Shown here piece after piece: positions 50,264 to 59,402 of a stretch of 64,000 nucleotides of DNA (position 1 is the stretch's first letter; every line of letters starts with the position of its first letter). The notes beneath the pieces were generated by a model that did not search any database, was not told where the DNA came from, and saw only the letters and a program-made list of their open reading frames with translations. The stretch comes from Pirellulales bacterium (GTDB lineage Bacteria; Planctomycetota; Planctomycetia; Pirellulales; Thermoguttaceae), in contig JAFGRD010000172.1 in the NCBI GenBank assembly GCA_016935315.1, positions 1 through 64,000 of the forward strand. The letters run 5' to 3'. The translations under genes were made by a program, and so were the position numbers.

Positions 50264-52600
50264 ATGAAGACTTTTCGCCGTATCACGTTGCTCGGTGTGT
50301 TCGCCTCGGCGGGGATCGCCTTGGCCGTTTGCACCGGGTTCTCTACCCAACGGGCGTCGGCAACACGAGCAGTGCGAGAGGACAGCTCCGGGCCTGCGGG
50401 TCCCTCGAAGTGCGGCGAGGCGTCGGCTCGCAGCGTCGGGCCGGTTGCTTCCGAGGCTTCGGTCTTCGGGGATGCCGCTGCCGACTTCGGGTCTGCTACC
50501 GATCCGGTCCCCCTCGCCGCGCCGTCCGATGTCGACAAGGCGTCACAGCGGAACACGGAGGCGCCGGAATCGGCGACAGCAACCGAGGAAGAAGGAAGCG
50601 GCTCGCCGCCCACCGCCGAGCCCGCCCCCGAACCGGTCGCCGAGCCGCCCTTGCAGCCGCTGACCCGCATCCCGCCGCCCCCGGCGGCTACGGCCGCGTA
50701 CGATCCGTGGTCGCACATCCCGGCTGCGCCGCTGTCAGTCGAGCCCTATCCAGCGCTGCGCCAACAGGCGGTTCCGCCGGCAGAACCACCGGCCCCGCCG
50801 GCAGAATCGGCGGTTCCGGGCGCCGCGGAAGCCTTCATTCGCCAGCAGCTTGCCCCACCGGCGGCGGCTGCGCCGGCCCCTGCCCCCGTACCTCCCGCCG
50901 CAGGGGCCGTCCCGGAGGCGAACTCCGCTACCGCGACGATCCAGGAGACCGTCAACGGCGAAGGCGAGCGGCGGCTGATGATCTACATCCCCGACGTACC
51001 GATCCGCGAGGTCCTGGAACTGCTCAGCGAGCAGGCCGATCTGAACGTTCTGGCCAGCAGCAGCGTGCAGGGAAACGTCTCCGCCACGCTGAAGAACGTC
51101 GACGTGTTCAGCGCGCTGGACGCGGTTCTGAAGTCGACCGGTTACGTGGCGAAACGGGACGGCGAGTTCATTTTCGTCGGCACGCCGCAGGAGTTCGAGG
51201 CCATGGAACAGGCGATGGACAAGGTGGGCACCCGCATCTATCGCCCAAACTATATCACGGCCGCCGAGCTTCAGGCACTGATCACACCGCTGCTGACGCA
51301 GGAGGCGGGCGTGGTGAGCGTGTCGTCGCCCGCGGAGACGGGCATTGCGGCCGACGACTCGGCGGCCGGCGGCGACGCCTTCGCCGGCGCCGAGGTCGTG
51401 GTGGTTCGCGACTACGAGGCCGTGCTGGCCGAGATCGATCAGACGGTCGGCCAGGTCGACGTCCGGCCGCTGCAAGTGGCGATCGAGGCCATGATTCTCA
51501 GCGTCAAGCTGGACGACGAGACGAGCATGGGCGTGGATTTCGCCCTGCTGCGCGACAACCCGAACGTCAAGTTCACGATCGGCAAGCCGCCCGGTGCACT
51601 GCCGGCGGCGGCCACGGGCGGCCTGGAATTCGTCTTCCTCGACAGCAGCCTGGGCGCGTTTCTCAAGGCGCTGGAGGAGATCAAGGACACCAATGTCATT
51701 GCCACACCGCGGCTGCTGGTGCTGAACAAGCACCGGGCCGACATCCAGATCGGCCGCCAGGAAGGCTACATCAGCACGACCGCCACCACCGAAACGGCGA
51801 CGACCCAGAGCGTGGAGTTTCTCGACACCGGGACCCTGCTGCGATTGCGGCCGTTTATCACCAGCGACGGGATCATTCGCATGGAGATCCATCCCGAGCT
51901 CTCCAGCGGCGAGGTCAAGGTCAAAGGCGATTTCACCGTGCCCGAAAAGGAGGTCACCCAGGTCACGACGAATATCATGGTCCCCGACGGCTGCACGATG
52001 ATCATTGGCGGGCTGATCCGCGAGGAGTTGGTGAGCACGCCCAGCCAGGTGCCTTTCTTCGGGAACCTGCCGTTGGTGGGCCCGGCGTTCCGCAGTACGA
52101 CCGAAGAGGTCAAACGCGACGAGATTCTGGTGCTGATCACGCCGCGGATCGTCTACGACCCGGAGGGCTGCCGCGACGGCAACAAGGCGGCCTGTGAATT
52201 CCACCGGCGTCAGAACCTCTACGCCGACAAGATGATACCCCTCAGCAAGCGGTCGGTGGGGCGGCGGTACTTCCGCCTGGCCCGGAACGCCTGGGCGGCC
52301 GGTGACCGCAACACGGCCTTGCGGTTCGCCGAAATGGCGGTCCACTTCGACCCGCTTTCTCGCGAGGCCATCGACCTGCGAAGCGACATCTGGTCGGGCA
52401 GGCCCTACGGCGATCACACGCTTCTGCCCGCCGCGCCAGCCGGCACCCTTTCCGAGGCGATCGACGGTGCGACGGTCGCTCCCTGGCTGCTGAACAATCT
52501 TGAGCGAGGCGAGACTCCGTACGCAGCGCCGGTGCATCCTCTCGATCGGGGCCGGCCGGGGCCCTCGATCGATCTCGTGCGTCCCAGGAGACTGCAATGA
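50264..52600 (+). CDS. Secretin (PilQ/GspD-like outer-membrane channel), locus 2
   Basis: A 778-aa protein with a signal peptide (ITLLGVFASAGIALAVCTGF), a ~190-residue Pro/Ala/Glu-rich spacer, an STN domain (LMIYIPDVPIREVLELLSEQ ... NVDVFSALDAVLKSTGYVAK) and an N1/NolW region (IYRPNYITAAELQALITPLL). The secretin domain runs about 410-635 (PLQVAIEAMILSVKLDDETS; DTGTLLRLRPFITSDGIIRM; VPFFGNLPLVGPAFRSTTEE; ILVLITPRIVYDPEG). The C-terminal 130 residues continue with TPR-like helices (YFRLARNAWAAGDRNTALRF). Paralogue of the protein at 28720-30930 with a similar overall plan. It is coupled to the next gene by an ATGA overlap. Confidence 0.93.
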   Translation: MKTFRRITLLGVFASAGIALAVCTGFSTQRASATRAVREDSSGPAGPSKCGEASARSVGPVASEASVFGDAAADFGSATDPVPLAAPSDVDKASQRNTEAPESATATEEEGSGSPPTAEPAPEPVAEPPLQPLTRIPPPPAATAAYDPWSHIPAAPLSVEPYPALRQQAVPPAEPPAPPAESAVPGAAEAFIRQQLAPPAAAAPAPAPVPPAAGAVPEANSATATIQETVNGEGERRLMIYIPDVPIREVLELLSEQADLNVLASSSVQGNVSATLKNVDVFSALDAVLKSTGYVAKRDGEFIFVGTPQEFEAMEQAMDKVGTRIYRPNYITAAELQALITPLLTQEAGVVSVSSPAETGIAADDSAAGGDAFAGAEVVVVRDYEAVLAEIDQTVGQVDVRPLQVAIEAMILSVKLDDETSMGVDFALLRDNPNVKFTIGKPPGALPAAATGGLEFVFLDSSLGAFLKALEEIKDTNVIATPRLLVLNKHRADIQIGRQEGYISTTATTETATTQSVEFLDTGTLLRLRPFITSDGIIRMEIHPELSSGEVKVKGDFTVPEKEVTQVTTNIMVPDGCTMIIGGLIREELVSTPSQVPFFGNLPLVGPAFRSTTEEVKRDEILVLITPRIVYDPEGCRDGNKAACEFHRRQNLYADKMIPLSKRSVGRRYFRLARNAWAAGDRNTALRFAEMAVHFDPLSREAIDLRSDIWSGRPYGDHTLLPAAPAGTLSEAIDGATVAPWLLNNLERGETPYAAPVHPLDRGRPGPSIDLVRPRRLQ

Positions 52601-53664
52601 TCGCGGCTGGCAAGTCATTCCGGGGCGCGTGGTGGAGTTGGCCGTTGCTGACGCTGGCTTGCGGCTGCGCGAGCCTCGACTTGCCCGGCAAACCGGCCGA
52701 GAGCATCACGCACAAACGCCAGCAGCGCAGCGAGCAGACTGCACAAGAAGTCGCCACGCAGCGGGATTTCGCCGAGTTTCAAGCGGCCGCGGAACAGTGG
52801 AATCGGCATGACGTTCGCGGGTGCCGGCAAAGGCTGCAACAGCTCTTGAAGCGCAATCCCCGCCACCGTGACGCGAGTCTGCTGATGACCGAGATGGCTC
52901 TGGCCGAAGGCCGTCCCCAGGTAGCACTGCGGCACGTGCAGCAGGCGTTGGCCGCGCATCCGGACGACGCCGAGGTCCTCTACACCATGGGCCTGGTGCT
53001 CGACGCCAGCGGCCAGTGCGGCGGGGCCTTGGGCTATTATCAACGGGCGGCGCAGCGGGCTCCGGGCAACGAGTTGTATGCGCTCGGGTTCCGTAGCGCG
53101 TTGGAGGCCGCCCGGCCGTCCGGTCCCGCGGACGCTTCGCCCTCGGTCGTGGCCGACGGAATGCGAAGACCGGCTTCAGGCCCGGCCATGCGCGGCCTGG
53201 GGCCGATCGGGTCGGATCACAGCGAACCGGCAGCCTATGCCGAAGTGGTCGACGGAGCCGAATCCGCCGGGCACGCGGCTCTGCCGGACACGGACGATTC
53301 GCAGGCGGCCGGCGCGCTGCTTCAACAAGGGGCCACGGCGCTTGCAGAGGGTGCTCCCCCAAGGGCGCTCGAACTGTTCCAGCAAGCAGTCGCGGCATGC
53401 CAGGACAATCCGCAAATCCCCATCTCCGCGGCCATCGAAGCCTTGCGACACAATCAGCCGGACTTGGCTGTTGCGTTGCTGGAACCGAGCCGGGAGCGTT
53501 TTTCGCACTCTGCCCGAATCTACCGCACTCTGGGCGTCGCCCACTATCGTCGCGGCGACTATCGGTCGTCCCAACTTGCACTCCAGCAAGCACTTTCGTT
53601 GGACAAGTCCAGCGAACTGACCTACGCTTTATTGAGGTGTACGCTGGCAAAGCTGGGAGGGTGA
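52597..53664 (+). CDS. TPR-repeat protein with lipoprotein-like signal, possible pilotin
   Basis: A 355-aa protein starting inside the secretin stop (ATGA). The N terminus (WWSWPLLTLACGCASLD) is a short hydrophobic signal ending in cysteines at 22 and 24, an imperfect lipobox. TPR-like helices follow (MTEMALAEGRPQVALRHVQQ; AEVLYTMGLVLDASGQCGGA; LGYYQRAAQRAPGNELY), then a disordered Pro/Ala-rich middle and a second TPR group (ALELFQQAVAACQDNPQIPI; IYRTLGVAHYRRGDYRSSQL; ALQQALSLDKSSE). TPR lipoproteins such as PilF/PilW assist secretin assembly in T4P systems, so a pilotin role is the simplest reading. No such gene is linked to locus 1. Confidence 0.8.
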   Translation: MIAAGKSFRGAWWSWPLLTLACGCASLDLPGKPAESITHKRQQRSEQTAQEVATQRDFAEFQAAAEQWNRHDVRGCRQRLQQLLKRNPRHRDASLLMTEMALAEGRPQVALRHVQQALAAHPDDAEVLYTMGLVLDASGQCGGALGYYQRAAQRAPGNELYALGFRSALEAARPSGPADASPSVVADGMRRPASGPAMRGLGPIGSDHSEPAAYAEVVDGAESAGHAALPDTDDSQAAGALLQQGATALAEGAPPRALELFQQAVAACQDNPQIPISAAIEALRHNQPDLAVALLEPSRERFSHSARIYRTLGVAHYRRGDYRSSQLALQQALSLDKSSELTYALLRCTLAKLGG

Positions 53665-53880
53665 CCCATCGTCTGGCCCGGGGGGAGACGCCGCATGTTG
53701 CCCGGTGTCGTCGCCCGAGGCGAAAAAGGCACTCTCTGCACTGATCTGCCAGTCTGCTGCGTCAACGCGCCGAGGCGGTCGCAGCTCCCATCCCCTCACG
53801 GCCTGTGTTGGTTCCTTGAGAGGACGGCACCGGCCAGAGCTTAGGTAAAGGCAACCATTTGACTAACACGGTCGTCGGGA

Positions 53881-55383
53881 ATGGATAGCACGAAGTGCCG
53901 CAACGTGATGACCAGCGTAGCCGCTGCGCTGTCGATCGGCTGCGCCGCCGCCTGGCTGGCCGGTTGGCTGACCGACGCCGGCCCATGGCCGGTTCGTGCC
54001 TTCCTGTTGTCGGCGGCGGTCGTGCTGGCCGGGTCGGCCACGGCGCTTTTGGTGCACCATGCCGGGCGCAGCCGCCGCGCCACGGAGCGATACTTCAACG
54101 CCCTTTGTGAAGCTAACCCCGACAGCTTGGGGGGCCTCGGCGCCGGCACTGCCTTGCCGTCGCCGCCGGCCGGCGCCGTCTGGGCCGAAGCCGCAAATCA
54201 GCTTCAAGAGCGACTCGCCGAATTCGGCCGACAGATCCAGGAGCTGAAGCACGCCCAGACCGTCTGGGATGTGCGGTATCGCCGGGCCAAGGCCGAGCGC
54301 GATCGGGTCATGGCCATCTTCTCCAACCTCGCCGAGCCGATCCTCGCCATCGACGACTACGACGAGCTGGTCCTGGCCAACCGCAGCGCCGAGGAAATGT
54401 TCCATTTCAACTCGGAGAAGACGGAATCGCGCGCCCTGCGACAAATCGTGCATTGCCAGAAGCTGATCGACCTGCTGACGACGACCTGCCACCGCAAGAC
54501 GCCCGCCAAACGCAGCGATGAACTCGAAGTCGAAGACGACGAGGGGCACCGGCGGTGGTACCGGGTCACGGCGTTGAAGCTGACCGGCGGCCAAGGCCGG
54601 TCCGGCGAGTCAGCAGAGGCGGAGGACGGCGCGACTTCTCAAGGCGCCGTGGCCGTGCTGCGCGACATCGGCGATCAGAAGGCACTTCAAAAGCGCAACG
54701 CGGAGTTCGTCTCGGCCGTCAGCCACGAGATGAAGACCCCCCTGGCCGGCATCAAGGCCTACGTGGAGCTGCTGGTCGACGGCGACGCCGAAGACGAGCA
54801 GACGCAGGAGGAATTCCTGGACGTGATCAACAGCCAGGCCGACCGGCTGCAACGCCTGGTGGACAACATGCTCAATCTGGCCCGGATCGAGGCCGGCGTG
54901 GTCCAGGTCAGCAAGGAAACCAGGGCGCTCAACGAGCTCCTGGAGGAAGCCCTTAACGTCGTCCAGCCGGCTGCCGAGGCGAAGCAGATCGAGCTGGTCG
55001 CCGATCTCAGCCCCATGTACCTCGGCGTGCTGGCCGACCGGGACATGCTGCTGCAAGCGGCCATCAATCTGCTCTCCAACGCCATCAAATACACGCCTGC
55101 AGAAGGCCAAGTGACCCTGCGAAGCCGTCTGGAGGGAAACGAAGTGCGTTTCGAGGTCCAAGACACGGGGGTCGGGCTCAGCGAGGAGGACTGCCGACGG
55201 GTGTTCGAGAAGTTTTACCGCGTCAATAAGAACAAGGAGATGGCGCCGGGCACGGGGTTGGGGTTGCCGTTGGCCAAACACATCGTCGAGGACGTCCACG
55301 GTGGACGCCTCGCGGCCACGAGCACCCTGGGCGAAGGGAGCGTCTTCGCCGTGACTCTACCCAACGCCGGACAACTCACGTAG
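53881..55383 (+). CDS. Membrane PAS-domain sensor histidine kinase, locus 2
   Basis: A 500-aa kinase. Two N-terminal helices (VAAALSIGCAAAWLAGWL; VRAFLLSAAVVLAGSATALL) with almost no periplasmic loop are followed by a coiled linker and a PAS domain (VMAIFSNLAEPILAIDDYDE, from ~143). HisKA has His282 in FVSAVSHEMKTPLAGIKAYV; HATPase has INLLSNAIKYTP, DTGVGLS and GTGLGLPLAKHIVEDVHGG. All catalytic residues are present. The order here is kinase, regulator, STAS, ATPase; in locus 1 kinase and regulator are swapped. A 216-bp spacer upstream could hold a separate promoter, although no clear one was found. Confidence 0.92.
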   Translation: MDSTKCRNVMTSVAAALSIGCAAAWLAGWLTDAGPWPVRAFLLSAAVVLAGSATALLVHHAGRSRRATERYFNALCEANPDSLGGLGAGTALPSPPAGAVWAEAANQLQERLAEFGRQIQELKHAQTVWDVRYRRAKAERDRVMAIFSNLAEPILAIDDYDELVLANRSAEEMFHFNSEKTESRALRQIVHCQKLIDLLTTTCHRKTPAKRSDELEVEDDEGHRRWYRVTALKLTGGQGRSGESAEAEDGATSQGAVAVLRDIGDQKALQKRNAEFVSAVSHEMKTPLAGIKAYVELLVDGDAEDEQTQEEFLDVINSQADRLQRLVDNMLNLARIEAGVVQVSKETRALNELLEEALNVVQPAAEAKQIELVADLSPMYLGVLADRDMLLQAAINLLSNAIKYTPAEGQVTLRSRLEGNEVRFEVQDTGVGLSEEDCRRVFEKFYRVNKNKEMAPGTGLGLPLAKHIVEDVHGGRLAATSTLGEGSVFAVTLPNAGQLT

Positions 55384-55422
55384 GAAGGACGTTCGCAACG
55401 TAGCCGACGAGGAACCGAAGAG

Positions 55423-55824
55423 ATGTCAAAACGCATTCTGCTCTGCGACGACGAGATCCACATTCTGCGGGCGGCCGAGTTCAAGCTCAAGCGGGCCGGA
55501 TATGAGGTTCGCATTGCCGCCGACGGGGAAGAGGGCTGGGAGGCGATCCAGACCGAAAAGCCCGACGTGCTGATCACCGACTGCCAGATGCCGCGGCTCG
55601 ACGGCCTGGGGCTGGTTCAGCGCGTTCGCAAGCACGCCGAGACCGCTGATCTGCCCGTGCTGATGCTCACCGCCAAGGGATTCGAGCTCTCCCACGATGA
55701 AGTGGGCCGCAAGTGGAACATTCGCGCGGTGATCGCCAAGCCGTTCAGTCCGCGCGAGCTGCTGAACCTTGTCAACGCGATCTTCCAGGAAGAGGACAGC
55801 GAGTCGGCCACCGCCGTCGGCTGA
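55423..55824 (+). CDS. Single-domain response regulator (CheY-like), locus 2
   Basis: A 133-aa receiver-only protein, the same length as its locus 1 paralogue. Acidic pocket CDDE (residues 8-11), phospho-acceptor Asp53 in LITDCQMPRLDG, Thr in LMLTAKGFE and Lys in VIAKPFSPRELL. It lies 39 bp after the histidine kinase, its likely partner. Lacking an output domain, it probably acts by direct contact with the STAS protein, the ATPase or another pilus component. Confidence 0.92.
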   Translation: MSKRILLCDDEIHILRAAEFKLKRAGYEVRIAADGEEGWEAIQTEKPDVLITDCQMPRLDGLGLVQRVRKHAETADLPVLMLTAKGFELSHDEVGRKWNIRAVIAKPFSPRELLNLVNAIFQEEDSESATAVG

Positions 55825-55886
55825 GACGCCGCGGTCTGCCGACGCCCGCGGTCGGCCTACGGGGCTTCACGCAACCAGAGCGCCCG

Positions 55887-56216
55887 ATGATGAACCTTCC
55901 CAGCGAAATCTTCGGCCAGGTGATTGTGGTTCACACGCCGGAAGAGCTCGGCTCGGACCAGCAGGAGGCCTTCGAGTCGTACGTGCCGAGCTGTGAACGC
56001 AACCAGGTGGTGCTGGATCTGGACAACACCGAGACGCTCGACAGCGACGGGCTGACGGCCCTGTTGAACGTGCAGGACGCGCTGCGCGAAAACGGCGGAG
56101 ACGTGAAGATCGCCACGACCAATTCCATGAACCGGAAGATCCTCGAGATCACCCGGCTCGACCACCAACTGGAGGTCTTCGACAGCGTGCTCGACGCGGT
56201 CAAGAGCTTCCATTGA
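55887..56216 (+). CDS. STAS-domain protein (anti-sigma-factor-antagonist-like), locus 2
   Basis: A 109-aa single STAS domain; ATG 55887 and ATG 55890 are both usable. Ser53 in LDNTETLDSDGLTALLN is the SpoIIAA-type phosphorylation site; VVLDLDN and the C-terminal EVFDSVLDAVKSF helix fit the fold. It is placed between the response regulator (62 bp) and pilB (46 bp), the same neighbour order as in locus 1 (STAS directly before pilB). This repeated placement argues for a role in controlling filament assembly. Confidence 0.85.
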   Translation: MMNLPSEIFGQVIVVHTPEELGSDQQEAFESYVPSCERNQVVLDLDNTETLDSDGLTALLNVQDALRENGGDVKIATTNSMNRKILEITRLDHQLEVFDSVLDAVKSFH

Positions 56217-56262
56217 TACACCGCGGGCGAGGCTTCCCGCCATTTTCCGAAGACGCTCCGCC

Positions 56263-57993
56263 ATGACACTGACCAGTCTCGCGCCCCAACGCCTTGGAAA
56301 CCTGCTTCTGGAGAAGGGATACCTCTCGGAGGACGACCTGCACTCCGCACTCGAGAGGCAAGCGCAGGGCGGCCGCGGGAAGCTGCTGGGCGAGATCCTG
56401 GTGGATGAGGACTACTGCAGCGAGGACCAGATCGTCGAGTGCCTCGCCGCCGAGTACGGCGTTCCCCACGCCAAGCTTGACGCCCGTCTCTTCGACCCCA
56501 AGGTGGTCGACGTCTTGCCGCGGGAGTACATCGAGCAGAACCTGGTTCTGCCGCTGTTTCGGGTCCGCGACACGCTGACGGTCGCGGTTTCGGAGCCGTC
56601 GAACCTCTTCCTGGTCGACGAAATCCGCGGCATGACCGATGCGCAGGTGCAGATCGTGGCCACGACGGCCAAGGACATCCGGCGGATGATCACCACCTTG
56701 CCGGATTCCCGGGTGTTCGTCATCGACGACATCATCGAAGACTCGGAAGGCACCGACGTCACGCTGATCGAGGAAGCCATTGAAGACATCGGCGACGTGG
56801 AGGAAATCGCCGGCCAGTCGCCCGTGATCCGGCTGGTCAACTACATCATCTTCAACGCCGTGAAGGAAGGGGCCAGCGATATCCACATCGAGCCGGCAGA
56901 ACGCTGCATGCGCGTCCGCTACCGCATTGACGGCCGTCTGCACAAATCGCTGGAAGTGCCGCAGCACCTGCTGCCCGCCGTGACCAGCCGCATCAAGATC
57001 ATGGGGGCGATGGACATCAGCGAGCGGCGCCTCCCCCAGGACGGGCGCGTCAACGTGCTCCTGGAGGGCCGAAAGATCGATCTGCGCGTGAGCACGTTTC
57101 CCTGCGCCCATGGCGAAAAAACCGTGATCCGCGTCCTCGATACCCGGAGCATCTCGCTGAACCTCGAAGATCTGGGCTTTGCCGAAGATATCCTCGAGAA
57201 TCTTCAGAGGAGCATCTGTGCCCCCAACGGGATCATTCTGGTGACCGGGCCGACCGGCAGCGGAAAATCGACCACGCTGTACGCCGCCCTGAATGCGATC
57301 AGCTCGATGGAAAACAACGTCTGCACGGTGGAGGATCCCATCGAATATCACCTGCCGCTGATCAACCAGTTTCAGGTGCAAACCAAGATCGGCATGACGT
57401 TTTCCAAGGCCCTGCGGACCCTGTTGCGCCAGGACCCCGACGTGATCATGGTCGGCGAGATCCGCGACGAGGAGACCGCCCGGACCGCCATCCAAGCGGC
57501 GTTGACCGGACACCTCGTTTTCAGCACGCTGCACACCAACAACGCCTGTTCGGCGATCACGCGGCTGATCAACATGGGCGTCGAGCCGTACCTGATCGGG
57601 GCCGCCTTGAACATGATCCTGGCCCAGCGACTGGTCCGTCGCATTTGCGCGAAATGCACCGAGGCCTACGAGCCCCCGCGTACGATCCGCAAGGCACTGG
57701 AACGGATGGGCTACGAGTTCGACACGTTCCGAAGGGGCGTGGGATGCTCCCATTGCCGAAACACCGGATACAAGGGACGCATCGGCGTGCACGAGTTGCT
57801 GGTCGTCAACGACGAGCTGCGCGACTCGATCGTTTCCGACTCGACCATCGGCAACGTCCGCGAAATCGCCATGCGCGGCGGCATGATTACCCTGGGGCTC
57901 GACGGCTTCCGCAAGGTCCGCGAGGGAATCACAACCGTCGAAGAGGTGTTCCAGATCGTCGGAGACCAGAAATTCGCGATGGACGGCAAATAG
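56263..57993 (+). CDS. PilB/GspE-like assembly ATPase, locus 2
   Basis: A 576-aa secretion ATPase with GspE N1 domain (LGNLLLEKGYLSEDDLHSAL), the core ASDIHIEPAERCMRVRYRID, Walker A GPTGSGKST at 329-337, the Asp box CTVEDPIEYHLPLINQ, RQDPDVIMVGEIRDEETA and the His box GHLVFSTLHTNNACSAITR. A tetracysteine site (CAKC ... CSHC) is followed by GYKGRIGVHELL. It is an extension-type ATPase rather than PilT. An acidic stretch (VIDDIIEDSEGTDVTLIEEA, 153-172) before the core is absent from locus 1. Followed 91 bp later by pilC. Confidence 0.94.
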   Translation: MTLTSLAPQRLGNLLLEKGYLSEDDLHSALERQAQGGRGKLLGEILVDEDYCSEDQIVECLAAEYGVPHAKLDARLFDPKVVDVLPREYIEQNLVLPLFRVRDTLTVAVSEPSNLFLVDEIRGMTDAQVQIVATTAKDIRRMITTLPDSRVFVIDDIIEDSEGTDVTLIEEAIEDIGDVEEIAGQSPVIRLVNYIIFNAVKEGASDIHIEPAERCMRVRYRIDGRLHKSLEVPQHLLPAVTSRIKIMGAMDISERRLPQDGRVNVLLEGRKIDLRVSTFPCAHGEKTVIRVLDTRSISLNLEDLGFAEDILENLQRSICAPNGIILVTGPTGSGKSTTLYAALNAISSMENNVCTVEDPIEYHLPLINQFQVQTKIGMTFSKALRTLLRQDPDVIMVGEIRDEETARTAIQAALTGHLVFSTLHTNNACSAITRLINMGVEPYLIGAALNMILAQRLVRRICAKCTEAYEPPRTIRKALERMGYEFDTFRRGVGCSHCRNTGYKGRIGVHELLVVNDELRDSIVSDSTIGNVREIAMRGGMITLGLDGFRKVREGITTVEEVFQIVGDQKFAMDGK

Positions 57994-58084
57994 CCGCTTG
58001 CGGCTGGAGAACCCCCACGTCCGGCCGGCCGGCGCCGGGTTGATCGCCGGCCCGGGCGGAGAGACACCGTGCCGAGATCCCCCA

Positions 58085-59275
58085 ATGACCTTTGACTATC
58101 GTGTCCGCGATCCGCGGGGCCACACGCTGGCCGGCACGCTGGAAGCCGCCAGCCTCGAGGATGCCTCGCAACAACTCCGCCGCGACGGATTCCAGATCCT
58201 CGATCTCAGCGAATCCGATGCCTCGCTGGCCCTACTCGCCAAGCGAGTCTCCCGAAACGAGGTCATCTACCTCACCAGCCAGTTGGCCATCATGGTCGAT
58301 ACGGGAATCACGCTCTCGGCGGCGCTGGCCGGCATTCTCGAACAGGAGAGCAACCCCACGTTGCGCACCGTGCTGAACGACCTGAAGACGTCGGTCGAGG
58401 CGGGCGAAGACTTCTCGGCGGCCCTGGCTCGGCATCCCAGGCTGTTCGACCCAACGTACGTCTCACTGGTCAGGGCCAGCGAGACCACCGGCACCCTGGG
58501 CCCCATGCTCGACCGGATCGCCGAGTATCTGCGCAAGGAGGTCGAGACCCGCGGCAAAGTCCGGGCCGCCATGGCCTATCCGGCGGTGATGATGCTGCTG
58601 GCTCTCGGCGTGACCGTCTTCCTGCTGGCGTACATTCTGCCGAAGTTCACGCCGCTGTTCAAATCCAAAGGCATCGATCTGCCCGGCCCCACCCTATTGA
58701 TGATGACGGCGTCCAGTGCAATCCTCGGCTACTGGTATCTCTGGCTGGCAGGCCTGCTGGCCCTGTTGGGTGGTTTCCTCTACGGCCGACGGACCCAACT
58801 CGGAAGACAAATCCTCGATGGGGCCAAAATCCACGCGCCGATTCTGGGCGCCATGTTTCGCAAGGTGATCATCAGCCGAAGCATCCGCACACTGGGGACG
58901 ATGCTCGCCAGCGACGTGCCAATGCTCGACTCGATCAGGATGGCCGGTGAGGTGTCGGGCAACTACTATTACCAGAAGCTCTGGCAACACGTCTACGAAG
59001 AAGTCACCACCGGCAAACGAATCTGTGAAGCGCTGGCCGATGAGCCACTCTTTCCCAAAGTGCTGGTGCAGATGATTTCCTCCGGCGAGGAGACGGGCAA
59101 GCTCGACCGGGTACTCGAACGGGTAAGCACCTACTACGACCGGGAGGTCGACACGTCGGTGAAGGCCACCACCAGCCTGATCGAGCCCATCATGATCGCC
59201 GTGATGGGAGTCGTCGTCGGCACCATCGGCCTGGCCTTGCTGCTGCCGATCTTCAGCCTCAGCAGGCAACCATAA
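58085..59275 (+). CDS. PilC/GspF-like inner-membrane platform protein, locus 2
   Basis: A 396-aa polytopic protein. MTFDYRVRDPRGHTLAGTLE opens the N domain; GspF domain 1 has VIYLTSQLAIMVDTGITLSA and YVSLVRASETTGTLGPMLDR. The hydrophobic hairpin is YPAVMMLLALGVTVFLLAYI. GspF domain 2 has IRTLGTMLASDVPMLDSIRM and LVQMISSGEETGKLDRVLER, ending IEPIMIAVMGVVVGTIGLAL. It is the last gene of locus 2, followed by rpsU on the opposite strand. Confidence 0.93.
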   Translation: MTFDYRVRDPRGHTLAGTLEAASLEDASQQLRRDGFQILDLSESDASLALLAKRVSRNEVIYLTSQLAIMVDTGITLSAALAGILEQESNPTLRTVLNDLKTSVEAGEDFSAALARHPRLFDPTYVSLVRASETTGTLGPMLDRIAEYLRKEVETRGKVRAAMAYPAVMMLLALGVTVFLLAYILPKFTPLFKSKGIDLPGPTLLMMTASSAILGYWYLWLAGLLALLGGFLYGRRTQLGRQILDGAKIHAPILGAMFRKVIISRSIRTLGTMLASDVPMLDSIRMAGEVSGNYYYQKLWQHVYEEVTTGKRICEALADEPLFPKVLVQMISSGEETGKLDRVLERVSTYYDREVDTSVKATTSLIEPIMIAVMGVVVGTIGLALLLPIFSLSRQP

Positions 59276-59361
59276 GGACTCGCAGAAGAGGCAAGTCGGG
59301 CATTTTCAAGGATCGAGGGGCGGCCGCGTGGGCGCATACCTTCCCCGCGAAGGGAGAATCG

Positions 59362-59402
59362 CAAAAAAGAAGGAAGCCCGGGCGGGGGTTCAGAGGCCCG
59401 CC
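59362..59402 (-). terminator. Intrinsic terminator of rpsU overlapping its stop codon
   Basis: On the minus strand GGCGGG (59402-59397) and CCCGCC (59386-59381) form a perfect 6-bp stem with a 10-nt loop that contains the TGA stop (59392-59390). A T-rich run (TTCCTTCTTTTTT) follows down to 59363. The stem lies partly inside the last codons of rpsU. Confidence 0.65.
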
